Source: SABY01 sp964612515 (GTDB taxonomy: Bacteria; Bacteroidota; Bacteroidia; Bacteroidales; 4484-276). Taken from it: a stretch of DNA of 30,631 nucleotides. The notes under the pieces were generated by a model, which was not told the origin of the DNA, did no database searches, and saw nothing but the letters and a program-made list of their open reading frames with translations. Below, in pieces: positions 1-7,345 of the stretch. The DNA lies in assembly GCA_964612515.1 (NCBI GenBank), contig CAZTCX010000029.1:1-30631 (forward strand). Reading direction: 5' to 3'. Every line of letters begins with the position of its first letter. The first letter of the stretch is position 1. The translations under genes and the position numbers were made by a program.

Positions 1-297
1 AACCAAATTACGGGACCCGGCAATCTCTTTGGCGCCATGTTCAATTCCATCCGCCACCTGCACGACTACGATTTTATCCTGCGCAATCCCGACTACAAGA
101 TGCTGCTCGAAAGAATAGACATCGGCGACCACGACTGGCTCAACTTTGCCATGGGCGAAGAAGCTAAAATCGATCTCTTTGTAAGGGGAGCACAAGCTGC
201 AGCAAATTTCGTTCGCCGTTTCGACTGGAACAAATACAAGCAGGTACGCCTGGCACTGCGGGATTCCGCTTTGCAGATTGAGCAAAATCAGGAATAA
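1..297 (+). CDS. C-terminal end of a patatin-like phospholipase family protein (partial)
   Basis: The reading frame is open from base 1 to a TAA at 295-297, so this is the 3' end of a gene that begins outside the window; the ATG at 37 is probably internal. The visible 98 residues are soluble and charged, with a run of aromatic and acidic positions (HDYDF, NPDYKML, WLNF, FDWNKYKQ). This resembles, from memory, the C-terminal tail of Bacteroidota patatin-like phospholipases, where a PDYK...WLNF...FDW pattern follows the hydrolase domain. The catalytic Ser-Asp dyad would lie upstream and cannot be seen, so the family call is tentative. A hairpin with a T-rich tail follows the stop codon. Confidence 0.45.
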   Translation, partial: NQITGPGNLFGAMFNSIRHLHDYDFILRNPDYKMLLERIDIGDHDWLNFAMGEEAKIDLFVRGAQAAANFVRRFDWNKYKQVRLALRDSALQIEQNQE

Positions 298-329
298 ACT
301 GCTCACTTTCTTTTCCTCAATTGAAGTTG

Positions 330-385
330 GAAGCTCTTCTACCCACGCGCTTAATTGTTTGTGGAAAGGAGAGCTTCTTCTTTTT
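330..385. terminator. Stem-loop with T-rich tail between convergent genes
   Basis: GAAGCTCT (330-337) pairs with AGAGCTTC (370-377). An inner CCAC (343-346)/GTGG (361-364) pair extends the stem, and TTCTTTTT follows at 378-385. It sits 33 bp after the stop of the plus-strand gene and before the 3' end of the minus-strand hydrolase, so it could serve as an intrinsic terminator, mainly for the plus strand. The rest of the gap (386-545) is pyrimidine-rich low-complexity sequence with a degenerate piece of the CTCACCCCT...CTCC element seen again near 7225-7260. Confidence 0.5.
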
Positions 386-545
386 GACCTCACCCCTGAC
401 CCATCTCCAATCTGGTGATACTATTATCACCTATATATTTGCAAAAATAAATCTTCTTCTGTCTTTTCTCTTCGTCTCTCCATCTCCGTGATTTTTCTTC
501 TTTTCTCTCTGCGTCTCCGCGCCGCAGCGGTTTATTGATTTCGAT

Positions 546-1865
546 TTACTCGCGTTTCAATGTGTAGGAACCGCCACCTTGCAACAGCGTCATTTCGTGT
601 GTCTCAGGATTGAATTTGAGTACGATACCGGCAGGCACAAATCCAAACTGATGCTCGCCTGTAGCGGTAAGCGGAAAAGCTGACTGTCCGGTAGCCTGTG
701 CCATCAGTGTACTATCGGATAGGCTGATGGTAATTTTTAATGGAAAACTTTCAGAGCTGTAAGTGCCGGTATAAATTTCGAGATCTTCGGGCTGTAAAGT
801 CAACGCGGCTGAAAAAACTGGCAACTGATAATCCTTATCGAAAAATATACTCAGTACTCCAATCAAAATGTCATTGCGTGGCATCGACACCGCGTTGGCT
901 GTGTATGCAACGGACACGTCATCATCCGGAAAATACGCCGCAATCGACTGGAATCCATCAATGCCTCCGGTGTGTCCATAAGCCTCTCGCTCGTAAAAAG
1001 GAAAAGTAAAAAGCCCCAGGCCATAACCATCCCGAATATCCATCATTTGTTGACGAGCGCTGTCGCTAATGAGTGTTCCGGTGAAAAGACAAATCATAAA
1101 ATGATTCAGATCGGTAGGCGTGGATACCACCCCGCCGGCACCCATAGCTGCAGAGGTGCTGGTTTCGGGCACAAGATCCCAGCGCGTGGTACGGGCATAC
1201 GAAAGTGCCTCGTTGCGATCGCTGTCGGTGATGCCTCCAAAATAGGTGTTTTGCAATCCGCAGGGTTTGGCAATGCGCTGCTGCAAGAGTTCGTCGTACC
1301 GCTGGCCGGTAATATCCTCCGCGATATAGGAAAGCAGCAAATAGTTGGTGTTTGCATACTCAGCTTTTTCGTCGGGTTCGAAAATGGTACCACCCGCTTT
1401 CACCCGTTGCAGCATCTCCTCGCGTGTTTGCGGTTCCTGGCACCATTGCTCATATTCGGGACTATTGGTGTAGTTGTACAATCCGCTGCGATGGCCAAGT
1501 AATTGGCGAATGGTAATGATATCGGCATTGGGGAGAAAAGCAAAAAACTTGTCCAATTTTGTATCAAGTGTCAATTGGTTTTCGTCGATTAGCTGCATGA
1601 TAATCACCGCTGTAAAGGTTTTGGAAATGCTACCAATACGATATTTAGTAAGCGCATCTGCGGGCAACTCTTCTTCGATGTTGGCATAGCCAAAAGTATT
1701 TTGATAAACTTCTTTCCCATTTTTAAAAATAGAAATGCTTCCCATGCCCTGATCATTTTCGTCGATGCGCTGAAACAGCGAGTCGAGCTTAGCGGTGTTG
1801 ATAGGTTGTGCTCCGAGCGCAAGAGTGGCCAGCAGCAGCGAAAAAAGAAGAATTTGTTTTTTCAT
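546..1865 (-). CDS. Exported serine hydrolase, class C beta-lactamase/PBP-like family
   Basis: A 439-residue protein with an N-terminal signal peptide (MKKQ, then a hydrophobic run to about residue 19, AQ cleavage region). The three active-site motifs of the serine beta-lactamase/DD-peptidase superfamily are present in order: SxxK at 79-82 (SISK, nucleophile Ser79), YxN at 170-172 (YAN) and HTGG at 298-301. After about residue 350 comes a C-terminal beta-rich extension typical of stand-alone exported members. The fold is shared by DD-peptidases, esterases and D-aminopeptidases, so the substrate is not known; true antibiotic hydrolysis is not implied. It acts in the periplasm or outside the cell. 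It is monocistronic and convergent with the preceding gene. A TAnnTTTG box lies 34 bp upstream of the ATG at 1865. Confidence 0.85.
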   Translation of the reverse strand: MKKQILLFSLLLATLALGAQPINTAKLDSLFQRIDENDQGMGSISIFKNGKEVYQNTFGYANIEEELPADALTKYRIGSISKTFTAVIIMQLIDENQLTLDTKLDKFFAFLPNADIITIRQLLGHRSGLYNYTNSPEYEQWCQEPQTREEMLQRVKAGGTIFEPDEKAEYANTNYLLLSYIAEDITGQRYDELLQQRIAKPCGLQNTYFGGITDSDRNEALSYARTTRWDLVPETSTSAAMGAGGVVSTPTDLNHFMICLFTGTLISDSARQQMMDIRDGYGLGLFTFPFYEREAYGHTGGIDGFQSIAAYFPDDDVSVAYTANAVSMPRNDILIGVLSIFFDKDYQLPVFSAALTLQPEDLEIYTGTYSSESFPLKITISLSDSTLMAQATGQSAFPLTATGEHQFGFVPAGIVLKFNPETHEMTLLQGGGSYTLKRE

Positions 1866-1898
1866 AATACACGTGATTGATTATAATTTCTTAGACAT

Positions 1899-1906
1899 CA
1901 AACATA
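1899..1906 (-). promoter_or_regulatory. Bacteroidota -7 promoter box for the serine hydrolase
   Basis: The minus strand reads TATGTTTG, an exact match to TAnnTTTG, 34 bp upstream of the start codon. No TTTG at the expected -33 distance is seen, so support comes from the -7 box alone. Confidence 0.45.
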
Positions 1907-2121
1907 GAATTCGGATACAAAAAAAGAAAAATTGAAGGAAGGTGTTTTGAATGCCCGATATTCCAAAACCTCCACTTATCAAAATCCAAAGCTAAGTAAT
2001 TGTTTTTTTTGGATATTGAATCGCAGAGCAGGAAGAGCAGGGCGCAGAGAGCAAAGAGCTTGGAAAGATGTCGAACCGCAGAATATTTAATAAAGCCTAA
2101 CCTTCGGCAGTTGCGATAACT

Positions 2122-2157
2122 GCGGTGACTGCGGTGACTGCGGTGACTGCGGTGACT
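2122..2157. repeat. Four perfect tandem copies of a 9-bp unit
   Basis: GCGGTGACT is repeated at 2122, 2131, 2140 and 2149 without a change, then runs directly into a second tandem array. It lies in the 623-bp gap between the serine hydrolase (1865) and dnaB (2489). Apart from the two arrays and the promoters at either end, that gap holds purine-rich low-complexity sequence (about 2028-2075) and AT-rich unique sequence with no convincing gene. Confidence 0.9.
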
Positions 2158-2160
2158 GAG

Positions 2161-2258
2161 CCTGTCGAAGTCAGCCTGTCGAAGTCAGCCTGTCGAAGTC
2201 AGCCTGTCGAAGTCAGTTTGTCGAAATCTGCCTGTCGAAACCAGCCTGTTGAAACCAG
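2161..2258. repeat. Seven tandem copies of a 14-bp CTGTCGAAG-type unit
   Basis: CCTGTCGAAGTCAG occurs four times exactly (2161, 2175, 2189, 2203), followed by three diverged copies (2217, 2231, 2245) with changes such as GTCAG to ACCAG. The word TGTCGAAG is the core of the dispersed AGCTTGTCGAAG/CTTCGACAAGCT element that appears singly near 18112, 21974 and 27086. An open frame through it (2125-2367) is just the translated repeat (VEV/SLSKSACR) and is not taken as a gene. Confidence 0.9.
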
Positions 2259-2452
2259 CGTAGCCGAAATAAAAACCGAAATTAAAAGCTTAATTACCCA
2301 TTGCAATGCAACCTACAAATTACAATCTAACTTTTCTCAAAACTCATGGCTCACAGCTTCTTTCTAATTTCAATACTCCAACTTTTTAAAAAACTCTGAT
2401 CACTCCTAACTGCTGTCCTTACCTGATTGTTAATAAAAATAGTTACTCCTGC

Positions 2453-2484
2453 TTTCCGGAAGCTCTGAGAATGGGGTAATTTTG
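2453..2484 (+). promoter_or_regulatory. dnaB promoter, possibly giving a leaderless mRNA
   Basis: TAATTTTG at 2477-2484 matches the -7 consensus TAnnTTTG, with a TTTC at 2453-2456 in place of the -33 TTTG (20-bp spacer). The ATG of dnaB begins only 4 bases after the box, so transcription starting 4-7 bases downstream would begin at or next to the start codon. Confidence 0.55.
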
Positions 2485-2488
2485 CACC

Positions 2489-4087
2489 ATGGCAGAACAG
2501 GAAAAAACATTTCAAAACAAGACGCAATCCGCTGATACAGAAAATCGTAGAAAAGTTCAGCGCACCCACACACAAAATTATTTCGAATACGGCAAAATTC
2601 CGCCCCAGGCACTCGACCTGGAGGAAGCGGTGCTTGGCGCGTTGCTGATCGATCAAAAAGCGCTTTCGGAAACGGTGGACTTTCTGAAACCGGAGATGTT
2701 TTACACCGAGGCACATCGCAAGATTTACGGCGCTATCGTCGAACTCTTTGCGCGTCAGCAGCCTGTGGACATGCTCACCGTTACCAATCAGCTCAAGAGC
2801 AGTGGCGAGCTTGATCTTGTCGGCGGCGCTTATTACATTGCGCAGCTTACGCGACGCGTAGCCTCGGCAGCCAACATCGAATACCACGCTCGCATCATCC
2901 TGCAAAAGTATATCCAGCGGCGTCTTATCGAAATCTCAGCCGAGATCACCACCGAAGCCTTCGAGGATTCTGCCGACGTTTTTGACCTGCTCGACAAAGC
3001 CGAACAAAAACTCTTTTCGGTAAGCGAAAACAACCTGCGACGCGATCATTCCGACATGCCTTCGTTGGTAAATGAAGCCCTTGATAATATTGTGAAAGCC
3101 GGCAAGGAAAAAGGCACCTTCAGTGGTGTGCCGAGCGGTTTTTCGAAGCTCGACGATCTTACCGGTGGCTGGCAAAAAGCCGACCTGATAGTGCTCGCTG
3201 CCCGCCCTGGTATGGGTAAAACGGCTTTTGTGCTTTCCATGGCGCGCAATGCAGCCGTTGGATACAACCGCGCAATAGCAATTTTCTCGCTCGAGATGAC
3301 CTCTGTGCAACTGGTCACCAGGCTTCTCTCCAGCGAAAGCGAACTGCCTGCCGAGAAACTAAAAAAAGGTGACCTGCTCAACCACGAATGGCAACAATTA
3401 AATTCGAAAATCCAAAGCCTGGTGAAGGCCAAATTGTACATCGACGACACGCCCGCACTCACTATCTTTGAGTTGCGCGCCAAAGCGCGGCGTATGAAAC
3501 AGCAGTACGACATACAGCTCATCATCATCGATTACATTCAGTTGATGCAGGGCGGCAACGACAAGGGCAACCGCGAACAGGAAATCAGCAACATTTCGCG
3601 AAGCCTCAAGAGCCTGGCCAAAGAACTCAACATTCCCGTTGTGGCGCTCTCGCAGCTCAACCGCTCGGTGGAGACGCGCGGCGGCCTAAAAAAACCTATC
3701 CTCTCCGACCTTCGCGAGTCGGGCGCCATAGAGCAGGACGCCGACATGGTTATTTTTATCTACCGACCCGAATATTATAAAATAGATGAAATGGAGGATG
3801 GTTCTTCTTCGGCGGGCATGGCCGAGCTCATCATCGCCAAACACCGAAACGGAGCTTTGGCTGAAGTTAAACTTCGTTTCAAAGCGCAATTTGCACAGTT
3901 TACCGATCCCGACGTAAAGTTTGGTTATCAAAAAGACGAAAGCATGTCGCCCAACACTGATTTTGAAAATGGTGTGCTTACGCTTCAAAGCAAAATGAAT
4001 GTCAACAATGATGTGATGGATATGAACGACAACAACGATGGCAGCTTTGACGACCGCGGAGAATATCCGAATGAAGTACCCTTCTGA
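2489..4087 (+). CDS. dnaB: Replicative DNA helicase DnaB
   Basis: A 532-residue hexameric replicative helicase that unwinds DNA 5'-3' at the fork and recruits primase. The N-terminal DnaB domain covers about residues 35-140 (PPQALDLEEAVLGALLID). The RecA-type ATPase domain starts near 200, with Walker A at 238-245 (ARPGMGKT) and Walker B at 344-353 (LIIIDYIQLM), followed by the SQLNRSVE and DLRESGAIEQDADM motifs and the HRNG segment of family 4 helicases. The acidic, Asn/Asp-rich C-terminus is typical of Bacteroidota homologues. The ATG at 2489 is chosen because a promoter box ends 4 bp before it and the preceding frame has no alternative. No intein or insertion is present. It stands alone, with a secreted-protein gene 65 bp downstream. 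Confidence 0.98.
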   Translation: MAEQEKTFQNKTQSADTENRRKVQRTHTQNYFEYGKIPPQALDLEEAVLGALLIDQKALSETVDFLKPEMFYTEAHRKIYGAIVELFARQQPVDMLTVTNQLKSSGELDLVGGAYYIAQLTRRVASAANIEYHARIILQKYIQRRLIEISAEITTEAFEDSADVFDLLDKAEQKLFSVSENNLRRDHSDMPSLVNEALDNIVKAGKEKGTFSGVPSGFSKLDDLTGGWQKADLIVLAARPGMGKTAFVLSMARNAAVGYNRAIAIFSLEMTSVQLVTRLLSSESELPAEKLKKGDLLNHEWQQLNSKIQSLVKAKLYIDDTPALTIFELRAKARRMKQQYDIQLIIIDYIQLMQGGNDKGNREQEISNISRSLKSLAKELNIPVVALSQLNRSVETRGGLKKPILSDLRESGAIEQDADMVIFIYRPEYYKIDEMEDGSSSAGMAELIIAKHRNGALAEVKLRFKAQFAQFTDPDVKFGYQKDESMSPNTDFENGVLTLQSKMNVNNDVMDMNDNNDGSFDDRGEYPNEVPF

Positions 4088-4152
4088 TAGCACGTCCACA
4101 ATAACAGCCGGCATTTTTCATTATTAAAGCTGACAATCTATCATATCGCGCC

Positions 4153-5415
4153 ATGAAAAAATATTTAATCACCCTTCTTTTTTTGTTAACGGTACTTGCC
4201 AGTCAGGCTGCCTATCTGCTGATACCAATGGACAACGCTCAGAAAAACCATCTAAAATCCTATGGAATAGCCTATTGGATTCTGGAACGCGACGTAGAAT
4301 TGAGCTGGCTGCTCAATTATCGCGGCGGCAGTTTTATGTGCCAGCATAGCCAGCAGATCGAAACTGAAATGGTAATCCGCGGGGTGAGCTACGAAGTGAT
4401 CGCCGATGTGCAGGCGCAGCAAATCCTGCAAGAGATAGGTCGGGCCGAAGTAAACATGGATGAGGTGAAGCTCCACAAAGCACCGCGCATTGCCGTTTAT
4501 TCGCCCCAAAACCGCATGCCCTGGGACGACGCCGTTACGCTGGCGCTTACCTATGCCGAGATTCCTTATGACGTAGTTTATGACAATGAGATTATGAAGG
4601 GGCTGCTCCCGATGTATGACTGGCTGCACCTGCACCATGAAGATTTTACGGGACAATATGGAAAATTCTGGCGTTCGTTTCGCACGGCTGCCTGGTATCA
4701 GGAGGATGTTCGTATTAATGAAGAAAATGCACGCTCTCTGGGATTTGATAAGGTGTCGCAGCTTAAATTGGCTGTAGCCAAAACGATCCGTGATTTTGTT
4801 TCGGGCGGCGGCTACCTGTTTTCGATGTGCTCGGCTCCCGACAGCTTTGATGTGGCGCTGGCGGCCGATGGGGTGGACATTGTGGATGTAATGTTCGACG
4901 GCGACCCGCCCGATCCTGACGCACAGCAACGCCTTAATTTCGACAACTGTTTCGCTTTCCGCGATTTTCAGATCGTGACGAATCCTTACGAATACGAGAT
5001 TTCATCCATCGACGTCACCGACACACGCTCGCGCAGCATCAGCGAGCAAAACGACTTTTTTACACTCTTCGACTTCTCGGCCAAGTGGGATCCGGTGCCC
5101 ACCATGCTTTGCCAAAATCACATGCAGGTGATCAAAGGTTTTATGGGACAAACAACAGCTTTTAATAAGAAAAATGTAAAGCCTAATGTGTTGATTATGG
5201 GCGAAAACAAAGCTGCCGGCGAAGCGCGGTACATTCATGGCGATTACGGCTTTGGGACTTTTACCTTTTATGGCGGCCACGATCCCGAAGACTACCGCCA
5301 TCTGGTGGGCGACCCTCCTACCGATCTAAATCTGTATCCCAATTCTCCGGGCTACCGACTGATTTTGAACAATGTGTTGTTTCCGGCTGCTAAAAAGAAA
5401 AAGCAGAAAACCTAA
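4153..5415 (+). CDS. Secreted Bacteroidota protein of the family often labelled 'asparagine synthetase B'
   Basis: A 420-residue protein with a clear signal peptide (MKKYLITLLFLLTVLASQA). The mature part begins YLLIPMD and contains RIAVYSPQN, an acid-rich stretch with LHHEDFTGQYG, GGGYLFSMCSA, and a C-terminal FGTFTFYGGHDPEDYRH followed by a lysine tail. The alternating beta/alpha pattern and the late YGGHDPEDY segment resemble a ThuA/class-I-amidotransferase-like fold; this is inference. From memory, close Bacteroidota homologues carry the label asparagine synthetase B, but none of that enzyme's hallmarks is visible: no Cys2 nucleophile and no SGGxD ATP-pyrophosphatase loop, and the protein is exported. 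The function is unknown. It is 65 bp after dnaB on the same strand with no recognisable promoter of its own. Confidence 0.7.
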   Translation: MKKYLITLLFLLTVLASQAAYLLIPMDNAQKNHLKSYGIAYWILERDVELSWLLNYRGGSFMCQHSQQIETEMVIRGVSYEVIADVQAQQILQEIGRAEVNMDEVKLHKAPRIAVYSPQNRMPWDDAVTLALTYAEIPYDVVYDNEIMKGLLPMYDWLHLHHEDFTGQYGKFWRSFRTAAWYQEDVRINEENARSLGFDKVSQLKLAVAKTIRDFVSGGGYLFSMCSAPDSFDVALAADGVDIVDVMFDGDPPDPDAQQRLNFDNCFAFRDFQIVTNPYEYEISSIDVTDTRSRSISEQNDFFTLFDFSAKWDPVPTMLCQNHMQVIKGFMGQTTAFNKKNVKPNVLIMGENKAAGEARYIHGDYGFGTFTFYGGHDPEDYRHLVGDPPTDLNLYPNSPGYRLILNNVLFPAAKKKKQKT

Positions 5416-5587
5416 GCTTGAGAATACACAAATCCCAAACTACAATAAATCAATTAGCAAATAAATTCCAAAGATCAAATGTCCAAATATCCGCGATGGC
5501 TGGTTTGTAATGAGGAGTGATTTCGAACCTGTGACTTATTGTCTTTTTTAGCTTTCGCCAAGATTAAAAAGATACTTTTGGAAGCAT

Positions 5588-5980
5588 CTAATAACTCACC
5601 TGCGCAGGTCCACTATATTTGATGATGTGGCATACGTCGGCGCCAATGGAAAATTGCTGCCGTACGACTTCAGTACTATTCTTTATTCCTACAAAAACAA
5701 AATCCTCACGCTTACCCTCCAGTATTGGTTGAAAATTGTCGTTGAGAATTGGATACCAGTTATTAACCGGGTACTGCCCTTCTGCTGTAAACCGGATGGT
5801 GTCGGCAGTGGCGGTGCGCAACGTGTAAAAATCGTCGAGCTTGCCACCGATAACCTTTACGCCAACTACCCTAAACTCATCGGAGCAAATCACTTCCTTG
5901 CTGCTGTCGTTGTTGCATGCACCCATCAAGGTTGCGATTGATAATAGCAACAATCCCATTTTCATTTTTTTCAATAACAT
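5588..5980 (-). CDS. Small putative lipoprotein of unknown function
   Basis: From the ATG at 5980 this encodes 130 residues with a lipoprotein signal peptide: basic start (MLLKKMKMG), hydrophobic LLLLSIATL, then the lipobox LMGAC followed by NND. The mature part has about 105 residues, mostly beta-prone, with no family recognised. The frame extends upstream to an ATG at 6046, but a TAnnTTTG box at 6006-6013 lies between the two ATGs. The long form would also put 22 polar residues before the signal peptide, so 5980 is preferred; ATGs at 5965 and 5959 are also possible. The gene follows the ABC ATPase gene on the same strand after a 331-bp gap that holds a palindrome array, so it is probably a separate unit. 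Confidence 0.7.
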   Translation of the reverse strand: MLLKKMKMGLLLLSIATLMGACNNDSSKEVICSDEFRVVGVKVIGGKLDDFYTLRTATADTIRFTAEGQYPVNNWYPILNDNFQPILEGKREDFVFVGIKNSTEVVRQQFSIGADVCHIIKYSGPAQVSY

Positions 5981-6005
5981 GTTTTTTGTTTTATAAAACC
6001 TTTGG

Positions 6006-6013
6006 CAAAAGTA
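6006..6013 (-). promoter_or_regulatory. Bacteroidota -7 promoter box for the small lipoprotein
   Basis: The minus strand reads TACTTTTG, an exact TAnnTTTG match, 25 bp upstream of the ATG at 5980. No TTTG is present at -33; instead a perfect palindrome (6037-6050) lies about 23 bp further upstream. Confidence 0.45.
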
Positions 6014-6036
6014 ATCTTTCTCCGCCTCCGTAGCCC

Positions 6037-6178
6037 AGCCATTCATGGCTCGGGATTTTAAGATATTTTTTTTACAGGGCGTTTACGCCTTTTCAATATT
6101 ATATTTTTTAAGTACAAAGGGCATGAATGCCCTCAGCTTATTCTCGCTATCTTACCCAAATCCAGGCATAAATGTCTG
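6037..6178. repeat. Array of four short palindromes with 2-nt loops, spaced about 42 bp
   Basis: Four consecutive stem-loops share one design: AGCCAT-TC-ATGGCT (6037-6050), GGCGT-TT-ACGCC (6078-6089), GGGCAT-GA-ATGCCC (6119-6132) and CAGGCAT-AA-ATGTCTG (6163-6178, one G:T wobble). Centres are 40, 42 and 45 bp apart, and the spacers are AT-rich. The array fills most of the 331-bp gap 5981-6311 between the ABC ATPase and the lipoprotein gene; the rest of that gap (6179-6311) shows nothing recognisable. A shorter relative lies at 22315-22369. An open frame across it (6045-6278) has no coding character. Confidence 0.75.
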
Positions 6179-6311
6179 TGCTACGAAATCAAAAACTTTG
6201 TATGAATACTACATGGGTTTGCATAATTGTGGAGCCATAAACACAGAATGGATTCAGCCCCTGCCCCCCGTAATCTGACGCCATGCGCCCTGCTCCTTGC
6301 GCCCTGCGTCA

Positions 6312-7058
6312 TCACTTCCGTGCCAGCTTCAAAAATACTTCGTTCATGTCGGCAGCAGCATATTTTGTTTTGAGATTTTTTGGGGTGTCAAGTGCTTCGA
6401 TACGGCCATCCACCATGATGGAAATTCGGTGGCAATATTCGGCTTCGTCCATATAGTGGGTGGTGATAAAAATGGTTACGCCCTGATCGGCCGCCTGATA
6501 AATCATATTCCAAAACTGCCGGCGCGTGATGGGATCGACGCCACCGGTAGGCTCGTCCAGGAAAATGATGGCCGGCTTGTGAAGCATGGCGATGCTAAAG
6601 GCCAGCTTTTGCTTCCAGCCGGGTGGCAATGATTTCACCGGCTTGTCCTTTACAGCTTCCAATTCCAGCGTGACCAGTGCCTCCTGCGTGCGGCTGCGAA
6701 TATCAGCCCGTGAAAGCCCATACACCCCACCATAAAAGCGAATATTTTCAACGGGGGTCAAGTCTTCGTACAGCGAAAACTTCTGGCTCATGTAGCCGAT
6801 GTTTTTTTTGATGAGGCTCCTTTGGGTATAAATATCGAAACCGGCCACCTTCGCCTCACCGGCAGTGGGCTTCCACAATCCGCACAGTATCTTAATGGCC
6901 GTAGTTTTTCCGGCGCCATTGGCACCCAGAAACCCAAAAATCTCACCCCGCCGCACCGTAAAGTTCAAATCTTTTACGGCAGCAAACGTCCCGAACTTCT
7001 TCCACAATCCGCTTACGCTAATGATGTTTTCGGTGTCCGGTGTAGAGGGCATATTCAT
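6312..7058 (-). CDS. ABC transporter ATP-binding protein (degenerate signature motif)
   Basis: A 248-residue nucleotide-binding domain of the export type found beside HlyD adaptors (YbhF/CcmA-like). Walker A is at 45-53 (GANGAGKTT), the Q-loop in GYMSQKFSLY near 89-98, Walker B at 164-170 (IIFLDEP) and the switch histidine His201 (TTHYMDEA). The signature motif is LPPGW at 144-148 instead of LSGGQ, while the neighbouring ATPase has a good LSGGM but lacks the switch His. This complementarity suggests they form a heterodimer with one competent ATP site. It is last in the export operon, separated from the first ATPase by 287 bp with palindromes. No permease gene follows. ATGs at 7058 and 7052 are both possible starts. 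Confidence 0.92.
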   Translation of the reverse strand: MNMPSTPDTENIISVSGLWKKFGTFAAVKDLNFTVRRGEIFGFLGANGAGKTTAIKILCGLWKPTAGEAKVAGFDIYTQRSLIKKNIGYMSQKFSLYEDLTPVENIRFYGGVYGLSRADIRSRTQEALVTLELEAVKDKPVKSLPPGWKQKLAFSIAMLHKPAIIFLDEPTGGVDPITRRQFWNMIYQAADQGVTIFITTHYMDEAEYCHRISIMVDGRIEALDTPKNLKTKYAAADMNEVFLKLARK

Positions 7059-7119
7059 ATTTTATCTATTAATATTCAAAAGCACCATTTTACTAGTTTT
7101 CTTTCAAGTCCGCCCTTTC

Positions 7120-7258
7120 CCCTTCCCCGACACGGGGAAGGGAGCTTACTTTCCTGACGACTATACCTTATCCTAAAACGTCTTGCTCACTTCAAAATAA
7201 ACCCTCAAACCCCAGGCAGAAGAGCTCCCCTCTCCAATTGGAGAGAGGTTGGGGGTGA
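7120..7258. repeat. Palindromic REP-like elements between the two ABC ATPase genes
   Basis: Two separate palindromes: CCCTTCCCC (7120-7128) and GGGGAAGGG (7134-7142) around a 5-nt loop, and the perfect 16-mer CTCTCCAATTGGAGAG (7230-7245) inside a larger CTCCCC...GGTTGGGGGTGAG element that reaches 7258. These are of the CCCCTCTCC...GGAGAGGGG kind common between genes in Bacteroidota (recalled, not searched). They interrupt an otherwise tightly packed operon. Confidence 0.75.
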
Positions 7259-7305
7259 GGAAAAATAAAGAAACCCTCTGCACCATATTCATTTCAAAAT
7301 TCTTC

Positions 7306-7313
7306 CAAAGGTA
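7306..7313 (-). promoter_or_regulatory. Possible internal promoter box for the second ABC ATPase
   Basis: The minus strand reads TACCTTTG (TAnnTTTG match), 33 bp after the stop of the first ATPase gene, with a TTG about 24 bp upstream of it. It would give the second ATPase a leader of about 240 nt containing the palindromes. Confidence 0.3.
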
Positions 7314-7345
7314 AATACATCCTATTATTCTAAATTCCAACCCAT

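Noticed and set aside
2125..2367. 80-residue open frame upstream of dnaB
   Set aside because: It is a translation of the 9-bp and 14-bp tandem repeats (TAVTAVT, VEVSLSKSACR) with no family resemblance; repeat, not gene.
5627..5941. 104-residue plus-strand open frame opposite the small lipoprotein
   Set aside because: The minus-strand frame has a signal peptide, lipobox and upstream promoter box; the plus-strand product has none of these.
6045..6278. 77-residue plus-strand open frame in the palindrome array
   Set aside because: It is composed mainly of the palindromes and AT-rich spacers, with no coding character, and is not a remnant of the missing permease.
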